A DNA stretch of 64,000 nt from contig NZ_JBBOYW010000001.1 in NCBI RefSeq assembly GCF_038008325.1, forward strand, positions 1,602,001-1,666,000, given 5' to 3'. The notes under the pieces are model-generated. The model was not told the origin of the DNA and did no database searches. It worked only from the letters and a program-made list of their open reading frames with translations. Below, in pieces: positions 42,657 through 51,383 of the stretch. Source of the DNA: Lysinibacillus sp. FSL K6-0232 (lineage in GTDB: Bacteria; Bacillota; Bacilli; Bacillales_A; Planococcaceae). The position numbers and the translations under genes were made by a program. Position 1 is the stretch's first letter. Each line of letters begins with the position of its first letter.

Positions 42657-44612
42657 ATGAAACAATTCATGGGAAGCTTTAAGGGCAAGCTTTATATGTT
42701 ATTCGCTCTTATTCTATTAGTTCCAGTGTTATCTGTTGGGAGTCTATCTTATTTTTCAGCCAAAGATGCCATTGAAGAGGAAATTTTATATAGTGCAAAT
42801 GAAAGTGTGGCAATTTTAAATAAGCTAATCGATCAAACAATTAGTGAAAAAGTACATGATATTGATATTTTTAGTAATGATCTTCATATTCTTGAGCAAT
42901 CGCAGGAGGAAGTACGTGAAGGCTTACAACAATATGCAAAGCTTCATCCTGATATTTTAAGTATTTATGTAGGTGCCCATGATGGAACCTTTACACAGGA
43001 GCCACGAATAAATGATGCAGACTACAATCCTTTGGAAAGAGATTGGTTTAAAGAGGCAGCCGCTTTAAAGGGTGAAACATTAATTACAAGCCCTTATAAA
43101 GATGCAGGTACAGAAGATATGGTTGTAACAATAGCAAAGCAGCTAGCCGATCAATCAGGTGTTGTAGCTGTTGATATTAAATTAGCAGGCTTACAAGAAG
43201 TTGCAGACTCCATTCGAATTGGTCGAAATGGCTATCCATCTATTTTCGGTGAGGATAATATGGTGATTGCACATCCTACATTACCATCAGGTGAGGCTGT
43301 CAATGAAAGCTTCCTTCAGAAAATGTACGATAGTGCATCAGGTATATATGACTATACATATAATGGTGATAGCCGTATTATGTCCTTTAATACAAATGAA
43401 TTAACAGGCTGGAAAATTTCAGGAACAATTTTTGCGAGTGAAATTGATGAGGCGGCTTCAACAATTTTATTCCATACAATGCTTGTGCTTGTAGCAGCCA
43501 TTATTTTAAGTACCATTGTGTTTTATTTTGTGATGAGGGCTATTATTAGACCAATTAAAGCGCTAAAAGATAGCGCAATTACGATTAGCCAAGGCGACCT
43601 AACAGCAAGCGTTACCGTGACATCCACAGATGAAATTGGACAATTGGGGCAAGCCTTTAACGATATGCAGCAAAGTTTACGTACACTTATTCAAAAAATT
43701 GAGCAAAATGCAGAAGAGGTAGCATCCTCTGCTGAACAGCTTACAGCCAATGCCAATCAAACAAGCACTGCAACGGAAAAAGTAGCGATTGCCATTCAGG
43801 ATGTTGCAACAAGTGCTGATTCGCAAACTGTCAATGCTAATAAAAGCGCAGAGTCGCTGCATGAGCTATCAACAGCTATTCTGCATATGGCAGAAATCTC
43901 CTCCGCTGTTACAGACCTGACACAGGATGCAACATTACAAGCAGATGAGGGCGGACAAGCCGTTCAAAATACAAAAAATCAAATGCAATCTATTCATGCA
44001 TCTGTAGCCGATTCGAATGCTAAAATTCAGACATTACACGAACGTTCACAGCAAATTACAGCGATTTTAGATGTTATTACAGGCATTGCTGACCAAACAA
44101 ACTTACTGGCACTAAATGCAGCAATTGAAGCGGCAAGAGCAGGCGAGCATGGTAAAGGCTTTGCTGTAGTGGCAGATGAGGTGCGTAAGCTGGCTGAGCA
44201 GTCACAGGATTCAGCAAAGCAAATTTTTGAATTGATTCAAGGGATTCAACAGGAAACAGAGCAGTCAGTGAATATTATGGCGAAGGTAACAGAGGATGTG
44301 CAGGCAGGCTTGCATATTTCGGATGAGGCGATTGCCAAATTCCAAGTGATACTGACAAGCATGAATGAAATTATGCCTCAAATGGAGGAGGCATCCTCTG
44401 CCTCTGAGCAAATGTCTGCAAGTGTACAAGAGGTAGCGGCTGTTACAGAAAATTTAGCCTTAAGTGCGAAAGGCAATGCAGCCGCTTCAGAGGATGTAGC
44501 AGCCTCAACCGAGGAGCAATTAGCATCCATGGAAGAAATTAATGCCTCTGCGCAAGCACTAGCATCTATGGCAGATGAACTAAAGCAGCTTATTAGTCAG
44601 TTTAAATATTAA
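42657..44612 (+). CDS. Methyl-accepting chemotaxis protein
   Basis: 651 residues from ATG 42657 (AAGGAGAG 8 bases upstream). Layout: membrane helix (about 12-32), extracellular double-Cache ligand domain (about 40-270) with [13 protein letters not shown] and TSPYKDA, second helix (about 280-305), HAMP (to about 360), then the long signalling coiled coil with the hairpin tip [37 protein letters not shown]. It senses an outside small molecule and signals through CheA/CheW. dCache domains often bind amino acids; the ligand is not readable. No che genes are nearby. Confidence 0.93.
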   Translation: MKQFMGSFKGKLYMLFALILLVPVLSVGSLSYFSAKDAIEEEILYSANESVAILNKLIDQTISEKVHDIDIFSNDLHILEQSQEEVREGLQQYAKLHPDILSIYVGAHDGTFTQEPRINDADYNPLERDWFKEAAALKGETLITSPYKDAGTEDMVVTIAKQLADQSGVVAVDIKLAGLQEVADSIRIGRNGYPSIFGEDNMVIAHPTLPSGEAVNESFLQKMYDSASGIYDYTYNGDSRIMSFNTNELTGWKISGTIFASEIDEAASTILFHTMLVLVAAIILSTIVFYFVMRAIIRPIKALKDSAITISQGDLTASVTVTSTDEIGQLGQAFNDMQQSLRTLIQKIEQNAEEVASSAEQLTANANQTSTATEKVAIAIQDVATSADSQTVNANKSAESLHELSTAILHMAEISSAVTDLTQDATLQADEGGQAVQNTKNQMQSIHASVADSNAKIQTLHERSQQITAILDVITGIADQTNLLALNAAIEAARAGEHGKGFAVVADEVRKLAEQSQDSAKQIFELIQGIQQETEQSVNIMAKVTEDVQAGLHISDEAIAKFQVILTSMNEIMPQMEEASSASEQMSASVQEVAAVTENLALSAKGNAAASEDVAASTEEQLASMEEINASAQALASMADELKQLISQFKY

Positions 44613-44615
44613 TAG

Positions 44616-44652
44616 GAGGGGCGTCTGAAAAGTCGTTTTGAAACGCCCCCTT
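44616..44652 (+). terminator. Terminator after the chemoreceptor gene
   Basis: GGGGCGT and ACGCCCC enclose an inner AAAA/TTTT pairing; TTTG follows. Contains TCTGAAAAGTCG, related to the hairpins at 40949 and 44729. Confidence 0.7.
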
Positions 44653-44728
44653 TGCGACGAGGATAGTGACAATGGATTGTGATTACCACAGGAGCAAGCA
44701 TTGTTCGCGAATATTTAATATAGAAGCT

Positions 44729-44767
44729 GGGGCTGTCTGAAAAGATATATACTTTTCGGACAGCCCC
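44729..44767. repeat. Long perfect hairpin, TCTGAAAAG type
   Basis: GGGGCTGTCTGAAAAG and CTTTTCGGACAGCCCC pair over 16 bp (one G-T) around ATATATA. No T-run follows on either strand (TTGCG; on the other AGCTTC), so it is a poor terminator and more like a dispersed palindromic repeat. The rest of the 44613-44911 gap shows nothing else clear. Confidence 0.6.
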
Positions 44768-44911
44768 TTGCGTGTTTGGTGGTGGGTAGTGCGCCAAAAA
44801 CTGTATTTTCATATTAGCTGTAATATTTCATAGTCAAAAGCTATCTATGGGAACAGGTGATGTATTTTAACGTATAATAGATGATAGCATCATATTAGTG
44901 GGAGGCAGCAT

Positions 44912-45976
44912 ATGCGAGGTAAAGCAAGAGAACTAGGGATAACAATTGGTACATTACCAACAGGATCAAAAAATTGTATAACAGATGTTGCAGGTGTCCA
45001 AGTAGGTCATGTGACATTAGATCAGCCATTAGCTGCTCAAGGTGCATATGCATGTACAGGTGTGACAGCGATTTTGCCACATGATGGCAATTTATTTCAG
45101 CAGAAAGTGACAGCAGCAAGCTACGTGCTCAATGGCTTTGGCAAAACAACAGGGCTTGTGCAGGTGAATGAGCTTGGAGTGCTGGAATCGCCCATCATGC
45201 TAACAAATACATTGAGTGTGCCTGCTGTTACGCAGGGCACATTGCAATATATGCTTGAAGCAAATGAGGATATCGGTCTGATAACAGGAACCATTAATAT
45301 TGTTGTAGGTGAATGCAATGATAGCTATTTAAATTCAATTCGCGCATGTGCCATTACACCTGAGCATGCAATAGAAGCCATTCGTACAGCTACCGATTCT
45401 ACAGCGCAAGAAGGGGCAGTTGGGGCAGGGAAAGGGATGATGTGCTTTGGCTATAAAGGAGGAATTGGTGCATCTTCACGTCTTGTGAAGGTGGAGCAAA
45501 CGGATATTTGCTATACAGTAGGCTGTATGGTGCTTAGCAATTTTGGGCAAAGTGCCGATTTTTTAGCCCATCATTATCGTGCTTCTACTTCTCAACAGTC
45601 ATCAACATTAGCGCCAACAGATGGCTCCATTATGATTGTGCTTGCCACAGATGCACCACTGAGTAGTCGTCAATTAACGCGTGTTATTAAGCGTTGTGGA
45701 ATAGGACTAGGCAGAACAGGCAGCCATTTTTCTCATGGTAGTGGTGATATTGTTATCGGCTTTACAACAGCACATCATATTCCACACACAACAGATCAGC
45801 TTATAGTAACACGTACACAACTACGTGAGGATCATCCAGTGATGAATCAACTATTTGCAGCAGCCGCTGAGGCTACAGAGGAGGCTATTATAAATTCACT
45901 ATTTCAAGCACAAACAACAGTAGGACGGGATGGACATAAGGTGGAGGCTTATATGTATGAATCATGTGAAAAGTGA
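44912..45976 (+). CDS. P1-family (DmpA/BapA-like) peptidase
   Basis: 354 residues. The N-terminal ITDVAGVQVGHVTLDQP and NELGVLESPIMLTNTLSVPAV are typical of the DmpA/S58 family. The self-cleavage nucleophile is expected at the DGSIMIVLATDAPLS segment (Ser near 238), where the precursor splits into alpha and beta chains. Members are beta-aminopeptidases or D-aminopeptidases acting on short peptides. GGGAGG precedes the ATG. An LD-carboxypeptidase gene follows after 20 bases, which hints at a shared role in cell-wall peptide recycling; that is inference. Confidence 0.88.
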   Translation: MRGKARELGITIGTLPTGSKNCITDVAGVQVGHVTLDQPLAAQGAYACTGVTAILPHDGNLFQQKVTAASYVLNGFGKTTGLVQVNELGVLESPIMLTNTLSVPAVTQGTLQYMLEANEDIGLITGTINIVVGECNDSYLNSIRACAITPEHAIEAIRTATDSTAQEGAVGAGKGMMCFGYKGGIGASSRLVKVEQTDICYTVGCMVLSNFGQSADFLAHHYRASTSQQSSTLAPTDGSIMIVLATDAPLSSRQLTRVIKRCGIGLGRTGSHFSHGSGDIVIGFTTAHHIPHTTDQLIVTRTQLREDHPVMNQLFAAAAEATEEAIINSLFQAQTTVGRDGHKVEAYMYESCEK

Positions 45977-45996
45977 CAAATAAAGGAGGGGAAGGA

Positions 45997-46899
45997 TTGC
46001 TTCGTCCAAAACCATTAAAAAAAGGGGATACAGTGGGGCTAATCAGTGTGTCAAGTGCTGTTCCACCCGAAAATGTAAAGCCTGCTATTGCCAGTGTTGA
46101 AAGGCTAGGATTCAAGGTTATTGCTGGGGAAACATGCTATGCGCAGCATGGCTATGTAGCAGGCACGGATCAGCTACGGGCAGCGGATGTACATCGTATG
46201 TTTCAAGACCCTACAATTGACGGGATTTTTTGTATACGTGGAGGCTATGGCGCGACAAAAATTTTAGCACAGCTCGATTTTGAAATGATCAAGGCGCATC
46301 CTAAAGTATTTGCGGGCTATAGTGATGTAACAGCTTTACATATTGCCTTTAATCAGCTTTGTGGCTTTATTACGTATCATACACCAATGCCATCCACGGA
46401 GTTTATCAAGCAGGAAATGGATGTGTATACATGGCAATCATTTAAGCAGCAAACGATGGCAGTGGAACATATAAATGTGGAGAATCCAGCAGCACAGCCA
46501 ATGACTACGCTTGTAGGGGGCAGTGCAGCAGGTTTGCTTACAGGGGGCAATCTAACATTAGTAACCGCATCACTTGGCACACCCTATGAAATTGATACAA
46601 AGGGAAAAATTTTATTTTTAGAGGATATTGATGAGAGCCCCCAGCGCATTGATCGAATGCTTACCCAGTTAAAGCTGGCAGGAAAGCTTGATGAGGCAGC
46701 AGGAATTTTATTAGGTGCTTGGACAAATTGTGGCACACAGTCTTCGTTACAAACTATTTTCCAGGAAATATTAGTGCCGTTAAGCAAGCCTATTATTGCC
46801 AATATTGCCTGTGGGCATTGCCTACCAACGATGTCATTGCCCTTAGGCGGCATGGTTGTGATGGATGCCGATCAGCCGCAAATTCAACTAAAAAAATGA
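45997..46899 (+). CDS. LD-carboxypeptidase (peptidase S66, LdcA/MccF family)
   Basis: 300 residues from TTG 45997 (AAAGGAGGGG 5 bases upstream; a GTG at 45973 would contain this site). The nucleophile Ser is in GYSDVTALH (near 106) after RGGYGATKIL, and the C-terminal part has LFLEDIDESPQRIDRML and CGHCLPTMSLPLGG with the Glu/His of the triad. The family cleaves L,D-bonds in murein tetrapeptides or microcin C-like compounds. Its TGA stop codon is the first base triplet of the inverted repeat in which the mobile island is inserted. Confidence 0.9.
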   Translation: MLRPKPLKKGDTVGLISVSSAVPPENVKPAIASVERLGFKVIAGETCYAQHGYVAGTDQLRAADVHRMFQDPTIDGIFCIRGGYGATKILAQLDFEMIKAHPKVFAGYSDVTALHIAFNQLCGFITYHTPMPSTEFIKQEMDVYTWQSFKQQTMAVEHINVENPAAQPMTTLVGGSAAGLLTGGNLTLVTASLGTPYEIDTKGKILFLEDIDESPQRIDRMLTQLKLAGKLDEAAGILLGAWTNCGTQSSLQTIFQEILVPLSKPIIANIACGHCLPTMSLPLGGMVVMDADQPQIQLKK

Positions 46900-46920
46900 A
46901 CTATTACGAAATGTACTAGT
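46897..46920. other. attL of the integrated island
   Basis: The chromosomal arm TGAACTATTAC (46897-46907) is followed by the core TACGAAATGTA (46905-46915) and then island sequence CTAGTTTGAAG. The same core occurs at 55068-55078 in the same orientation. The chromosomal arms left and right of the two cores are exact complements, as expected for a split symmetrical target. Confidence 0.85.
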
Positions 46921-46964
46921 TTGAAGTTTCAAGAATCCCCTTTATATCAAGGGTTCAGAGCATG

Positions 46965-46997
46965 TGGGGCTAGTTGTTAGCCCCAAAATTTGCCCCA
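46965..46997. promoter_or_regulatory. Candidate integrase arm-type sites near attL
   Basis: TGGGGCTA (46965-46972), TTAGCCCCA (46977-46985) and TGCCCCA (46991-46997). The same TTAGCCCCA occurs twice near attR (54919-54938). Part of the left set overlaps the end of the integrase gene, so coding constraint is an alternative explanation. Confidence 0.4.
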
Positions 46998-48148
46998 CTT
47001 ACTTGTAAACTTTGACTAAACAGTGCTACAGACTGTTCTTCTAAATCCTTTAACACATGACCGTATACTTTATAGATCATATCAACAGTGTTTCCTAAAC
47101 GTTGAGCAATTTCTTTTACATTCTGCCCTCCGTTTAGTAAAATTGTTGCATGAGTATGTCTTAAACCATGGATAGTAAAGTTTTCCAGCTTTTTTGCTTT
47201 TTTTATTTTATTAAAATGATAAAGTACATTACTATTAGAAATTTCTTGTCCAGTGTGTTCATTGAGAAATACATATGTTGTGTTGTTGATTTTATGACCA
47301 AATTTGAATAATAATTGTCTACACCATTTTTTATAATCTTTTAGTTGATTAATAACATATTCATCAATTAAAATTGTTCTACAACTATTTTTAGTTTTAG
47401 GTGAACGAGGACCATTTTCATCTCGAGTTTGTTCAATTGTGATGGTTTTTTTTACAAAGTCAATATTTCTCCATGTTAACCCAAGTGCCTCACCTCTACG
47501 AATCCCTGTATAAGAAATTAGTAACAAATAGTTGTATATGGTTTTATTTCCATATACTTCAATATCCTTTAGAAAAGAAACTAGTTGAGTTGGTGTTAAA
47601 TAATTTTCAACTAATTCTTCTGTATCATCTGAAATTGAGATTTTTGTGAATCTATTTCGCGGTAGTATTTCTTCATCAACAGCACTATTGATGGCTATTT
47701 TAAAGATATTATGCCAAATTTGTATCGTATTCGGCTTATATTTGCCGTATGCAGGTTTTAAAAGTTTTCTTTGATAAGTAGCTCGATCTAACTTTTGAAG
47801 CTTGTAATGACCTAGTGAGGGCTTTAAATGTAATCGAATAATATACTCTCTTTGGATACGTGTTGTTTTTTTCCACTTATGATTATTGGCTTCGTACCAT
47901 ATGTCTAACCATTGACCGACAGTTAGTTTGTCATTTTCTACATATTTTGTTTCACCACGTAGTGTTGCAGCCTTTACTTCTAACAGGGCTTTCAATGCTG
48001 CCTTTTCTGTTTTAAAGCTACTTTTTTTCTTTTCTTTTCTAATTCCAGCTGAGTTATAAAACTTGTGACGATACATCCATAATTTTTCGCCGTTTTTATT
48101 AAAATAGTAGTATATTTCAGGTTCTTTTTTTGATTTATATAACTTCAT
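46970..48148 (-). CDS. Tyrosine-type site-specific integrase
   Basis: 392 residues. N-terminal AP2-like arm-binding region (1-60, lysine-rich), SAM-like core-binding domain (about 65-170), and catalytic domain with the tyrosine recombinase residues: Arg in YTGIRRGEALGL, Lys in ...PKTKNS, H-x-x-R in HGLRHTHATILL, and Tyr near the end in MIYKVYGHVLKD. It is the Tn916/phage-type integrase layout. Its 3' end abuts attL, the usual position. No excisionase gene was recognised. It should catalyse the integration and excision of the island. Confidence 0.93.
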   Translation of the reverse strand: MKLYKSKKEPEIYYYFNKNGEKLWMYRHKFYNSAGIRKEKKKSSFKTEKAALKALLEVKAATLRGETKYVENDKLTVGQWLDIWYEANNHKWKKTTRIQREYIIRLHLKPSLGHYKLQKLDRATYQRKLLKPAYGKYKPNTIQIWHNIFKIAINSAVDEEILPRNRFTKISISDDTEELVENYLTPTQLVSFLKDIEVYGNKTIYNYLLLISYTGIRRGEALGLTWRNIDFVKKTITIEQTRDENGPRSPKTKNSCRTILIDEYVINQLKDYKKWCRQLLFKFGHKINNTTYVFLNEHTGQEISNSNVLYHFNKIKKAKKLENFTIHGLRHTHATILLNGGQNVKEIAQRLGNTVDMIYKVYGHVLKDLEEQSVALFSQSLQVSGANFGANN

Positions 48149-48458
48149 TCAATTTCAGTCCTTTCCAGCTTGGCAGCGCGTTAGTCTGAAAATAATAAAT
48201 GAAGTAGTAATGTAGAATCTTATTCGATACTACATAAATTATTATAATGGGTGTTATTACAACTTTGCAAATTGAGGTTTTTGGATTTGTTTAATGCAAT
48301 TAGAAACAGGTGCTTATAAAAGCACCTGTCAGACTGTAGACAAAAGCCCATCGAGAAGTTCACTCTCGATGGCTTTTGTCATTTTTCTTCCTATTTTATC
48401 TTTAATATTTGGTAATATACTACCAAATTCAAGATACTCTTCGAGTATAGTTGCTCTC
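48149..48458. other. Integrase upstream region and IS1182-type end
   Basis: No gene. The first part is the integrase promoter region and contains CTTGGCAGCGCGTTAGT, which resembles CTTGGCAGCGTGTAAGT on the minus strand near attR (54891-54913). A perfect hairpin follows at 48306-48329. After it comes the end of an IS1182-type element (from 48330), which contains its own hairpin (AAAAGCC-ATCGAGA / TCTCGAT-GGCTTTT, about 48342-48378). Confidence 0.6.
48306..48329. terminator. Perfect 10-bp hairpin at the IS1182-type boundary
   Basis: ACAGGTGCTT and AAGCACCTGT around ATAA. IS1182-family elements are known to insert at or beside such palindromes; the IS end (GACTGTAGACAAAAGCC) starts two bases after it. 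Confidence 0.6.
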
Positions 48459-49330
48459 TTAAGCTACTTGCCACGTCCAAGTAGCCAGTTTCTTCAAATT
48501 CATGGCAGCAAAAGTAAGCATCGCCTGCATGGACAATTTTTTAGACCTCTTAAGGTTGTCCATCGCATACCATGCTTTTCCTTTGCATCCGCAAAGACAC
48601 GCTCAATCGTTTCTTTGCGCTTTGCATAAATTTGTTTGATGTCATAGGAATGGCGTAAATGTTCAGCTTCCTCCACATATGACTCCCAGATATGGCGTTG
48701 AATGAGTTTTTGATGATGCTTACTTTCTGTACATTGGGAAAGGTTTGGACACTTCGCACAAATCAAAGGATTCGATTTATATTGCCGATATCCTCCTTTC
48801 GTCGTTGTTGCATACTTCAATATCTGCCCTTGTGGGCAAAGATAACAATTATAATGCTCGTCATATATATACTCATGCTTTCGGAAGAATCCATCTTTCG
48901 TTTTAGGTCGTGTATACGGAAGAACAGGCAACATTTGATTCTCTAATAAAAAGTTCGTAATCGCTGGTGTTTTATAGGCTGCATCTGCCGCAACAGCGAT
49001 TGGTTTTTGAACGTTTTGAATGACTCTTTCAACAAGTGGCTGCAATACATGGCTATCGTGCACATTTCCCGGAGTCACAATGGCACCTAAGACAAAGCCC
49101 TTTTCATCTGTCGCTGCATGAAAGGAATACGCAAACTGCTTCGTACGTTCATCCTTCACGTAATAGCCACTCTCAGGATCTGTCGTGCTTTCCTTTATTT
49201 CTTTCCATTCTTCTTTTTCAAATTTCTCCGGGGGAAAGGGCTTTTTTCCGTGTTCCTCACGATCCATATTTAACTCTAATTGAAGCTTCTCTTCATAAGC
49301 CCGTGTTTTCCGTTCTGGTCCGCCTCAATT
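48459..49330 (-). pseudogene. IS1182-family transposase, truncated and frameshifted
   Basis: The frame encodes only the C-terminal part of an IS1182 transposase (normally about 480 residues): REEHGKKPF, STTDPESGYYVKDERTKQFAYSFH, VTPGNVHDSHVLQPL with DDE residues, CPNLSQCTESKHHQKL and ERVFADAKEKHGMRWTTLRGL. The N-terminal half is missing; in-frame similarity starts near 49330. Near 48545 an AAAAAA run shifts the frame: one base less would give LKKLSMQAMLTFAAMNLKKLATW, the normal end, stopping at 48459. So the gene is dead by both truncation and frameshift. Confidence 0.85.
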
Positions 49331-49392
49331 CGATTAGAGACCACTACTTCTCCCTGAGTTGTAATAAACCCGTTAACAATAACTGTGCTCAT
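49276..49392 (-). pseudogene. Small ORF truncated at the IS1182-type boundary
   Basis: ATG at 49392 with GGGAGGG 6 bases upstream begins a frame of 38 codons (MSTVIVNGFITTQGEV...). After about residue 28 it runs into the transposase sequence in another frame, so it is probably the 5' end of an island gene cut off by the IS or by a deletion. I do not recognise it. Confidence 0.45.
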
Positions 49393-49692
49393 TGCAAACT
49401 CCCTCCCTATCACAAACCTATTACCATCGCTACTTCGCTATATTCTTCAATTTGGTGAAATACGTTTGCGAGTGGGAATTAATTCCTGTAATTAACGGAA
49501 CTTTCAGGAAAAATAAAGTTTGATTTTAGTAGAGATATAGAAAGTGAAAACAGTAGTATGATAGATATAGATTGTAGAAGTAAGTATGTTATATTCATAA
49601 TAAATAATTTATGCAACTATAGGATTATTTTCATAAATATGTTACATTTATCGTGAATAACTTTCATTAAAATCAAAGGAGGTTTTTAACCA
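49393..49692. other. Gap upstream of the zinc-ribbon gene
   Basis: Very AT-rich, no gene seen. The first 90 bases should hold the minus-strand promoter of the truncated small ORF, and the last 200 the promoter of the zinc-ribbon gene. No clear -35/-10 pair stands out. Confidence 0.5.
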
Positions 49693-50388
49693 ATGTTCTG
49701 CTCTAAATGTGGAAGTGAGTTATCTCAAGAAACTTTGTTTTGCAGTAAATGTGGAGACAATATAAATGCAGGTAAAAATACTGAAAAGGTGAGTATTTTA
49801 ACAGGAGAGATTGATAGAAAAGTAAAGATAAGTGCATTTTACGCAATCTCAATTCTTATTATGGGTGGCGCTTTAATTCCGATTCTTATGTCTATTTTTT
49901 ATATTCCTAAACTACATACTTCAAATGAAATTACTATGACGCTTTTGCCGGCCGTACTTTATCTATTGGGTTATGGTGTCGCCGTTTTATTATTTTCACA
50001 TTTTTTTTCAACTACGATTATCTCAAAAGTTCTAGTAAAGATTGTATTCATAGTTTATCTGCTAGAGTTCGTCTTGTTTGCATTTAATATTCCATTTCTA
50101 CTGTTTGCTCTAGTTTCTATTGATTTCAACATGATAAGCGACATATGGCCAGGGCAAGTTGGTGTAGGAAATTACGTTATTACAGATGGAGAGAAAAGAA
50201 AAATGGTTCTTTCTATGATAGCTATTATTGGATTAATAATGGCTAGCTATGCATTAATAAATGCCTTGTTGTTAAAAAGATGGTTCAAAAAAGAACAAGG
50301 CGTTACTCTTAAAGAAGGGCTCAGGGACTTGTTTAAGCCAAAATTTGATATAGGCAAAGTTCTTTTTCTCTTAAAACACATTAAATAG
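49693..50388 (+). CDS. Zinc-ribbon membrane protein (island cargo)
   Basis: 231 residues. The N-terminus is a double CxxC zinc ribbon (MFCSKCGSELSQETLFCSKCG), followed by about five hydrophobic segments (roughly 48-70, 80-105, 110-140, 165-190) and a basic C-terminal tail (LLKRWFKKEQG...LLKHIK). AAAGGAGG lies 8 bases before the ATG. It may form a unit with the lipoprotein 47 bases downstream. The family could not be named beyond 'zinc-ribbon domain-containing'. Codon use is more AT-rich than in the chromosomal genes. Confidence 0.75.
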   Translation: MFCSKCGSELSQETLFCSKCGDNINAGKNTEKVSILTGEIDRKVKISAFYAISILIMGGALIPILMSIFYIPKLHTSNEITMTLLPAVLYLLGYGVAVLLFSHFFSTTIISKVLVKIVFIVYLLEFVLFAFNIPFLLFALVSIDFNMISDIWPGQVGVGNYVITDGEKRKMVLSMIAIIGLIMASYALINALLLKRWFKKEQGVTLKEGLRDLFKPKFDIGKVLFLLKHIK

Positions 50389-50435
50389 ACACCGATGAAA
50401 AACAATAGCTTAAGCAATGAGGTGAAACATTCAAT

Positions 50436-51161
50436 ATGAAAATAAGAAACGTCATAATGCCTGTTGCATTTTTGTGTACGATTATCTCAGGATGTAGTCA
50501 CGAACCAGAAGAAGAACCTATAAGTGAACCTATAAGTGAAGTGGAACGAGAAATTTATACACAAGAATCAGTAGACTCTATGTTTAGCGAAGATAATTTA
50601 GAAGCAGCAAGAGAACAACTAGAAGAACAAGGTGGTTCAGATTATGTAGTACCACATCAGTACACTGCAATAGGAGAAAATCAATCAGACATAAAAGAGC
50701 TTGAAGAATCGAATATTTTAGACGGAAAAGACTCTAGCTTTGAAAAGTATGACAATTTAGGCAACATACGCCTGGATACATTAGAGATAGATTCTACTTT
50801 CGAAGAGCAAGATGAGTACACAAAAATACTGCTTACAGATCTAGGAATGGGAGACAGCTATTATGCAGAGCACTATCCTTTGTTATGGACAGCTGGCACT
50901 CACGCAGGAACACCTATCGAAGAGCATGATGATGGCTCTGCATCTTTTTATTTAGAAAAGTATAGCGTACTTGTAGAATGCTACTTTAAAGGTATTGATT
51001 CTGAAGTGAAAGAAAAAATTATTAGGAATATACAACACGCACACAACAATGATATACCTATAATTGTTTATGGAAAATATGAGCAATATCTGGATGAAGA
51101 GGGTTTTCCCAGCTACCGTCTTGTCGCTCATCAAATAGGATTTAAAGAGATTGTAAATTAA
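50436..51161 (+). CDS. Acidic lipoprotein (island cargo)
   Basis: 241 residues. Signal peptide with lipobox (VAFLCTIISGCS, Cys near 20), then a strongly acidic linker (EPEEEPISEPISEVEREI) and a mature domain with no motif I recognise; aromatic-rich segment GDSYYAEHYPLLWTAGTHAG near 145-165 and a C-terminal VYGKYEQYLDEEGFPSYRLVAHQIGF that looks like a compact beta domain. Anchored outside the membrane. It follows the zinc-ribbon gene closely and ends at a terminator, so the two are probably one operon. Confidence 0.75.
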   Translation: MKIRNVIMPVAFLCTIISGCSHEPEEEPISEPISEVEREIYTQESVDSMFSEDNLEAAREQLEEQGGSDYVVPHQYTAIGENQSDIKELEESNILDGKDSSFEKYDNLGNIRLDTLEIDSTFEEQDEYTKILLTDLGMGDSYYAEHYPLLWTAGTHAGTPIEEHDDGSASFYLEKYSVLVECYFKGIDSEVKEKIIRNIQHAHNNDIPIIVYGKYEQYLDEEGFPSYRLVAHQIGFKEIVN

Positions 51162-51166
51162 TAACA

Positions 51167-51212
51167 AACCGCAAGCAGTGGAGGCTATCAGGCTTCTACT
51201 GCTTTTTATTTT
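51167..51212 (+). terminator. Terminator after the lipoprotein gene
   Basis: AAGCAGTGGAGGCT and GGCTTCTACTGCTT pair with small mismatches, followed by TTTATTTTT. Confidence 0.8.
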
Positions 51213-51383
51213 TGACTTTTTATGTATATATAAAATTTCTTCAGATTGTAAAAATCGCTATGGAGATTGAAAAATTATAAAAATTTTCTGGGAGTACCGT
51301 AAGCCCGAAATATAAAAAATAGCGCACCTTTACGGTACGCACGACGAATGGCCAACTATCCTAGATTTTTTTCGGATAGTTGG

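Noticed and set aside
46921-46965. tRNA gene or tRNA 3' fragment at attL
   Set aside because: I looked for a tRNA target because tyrosine integrases often use one. No CCA-end, T-loop (GTTCRA) or cloverleaf is present; the terminator dyad explains the site better.
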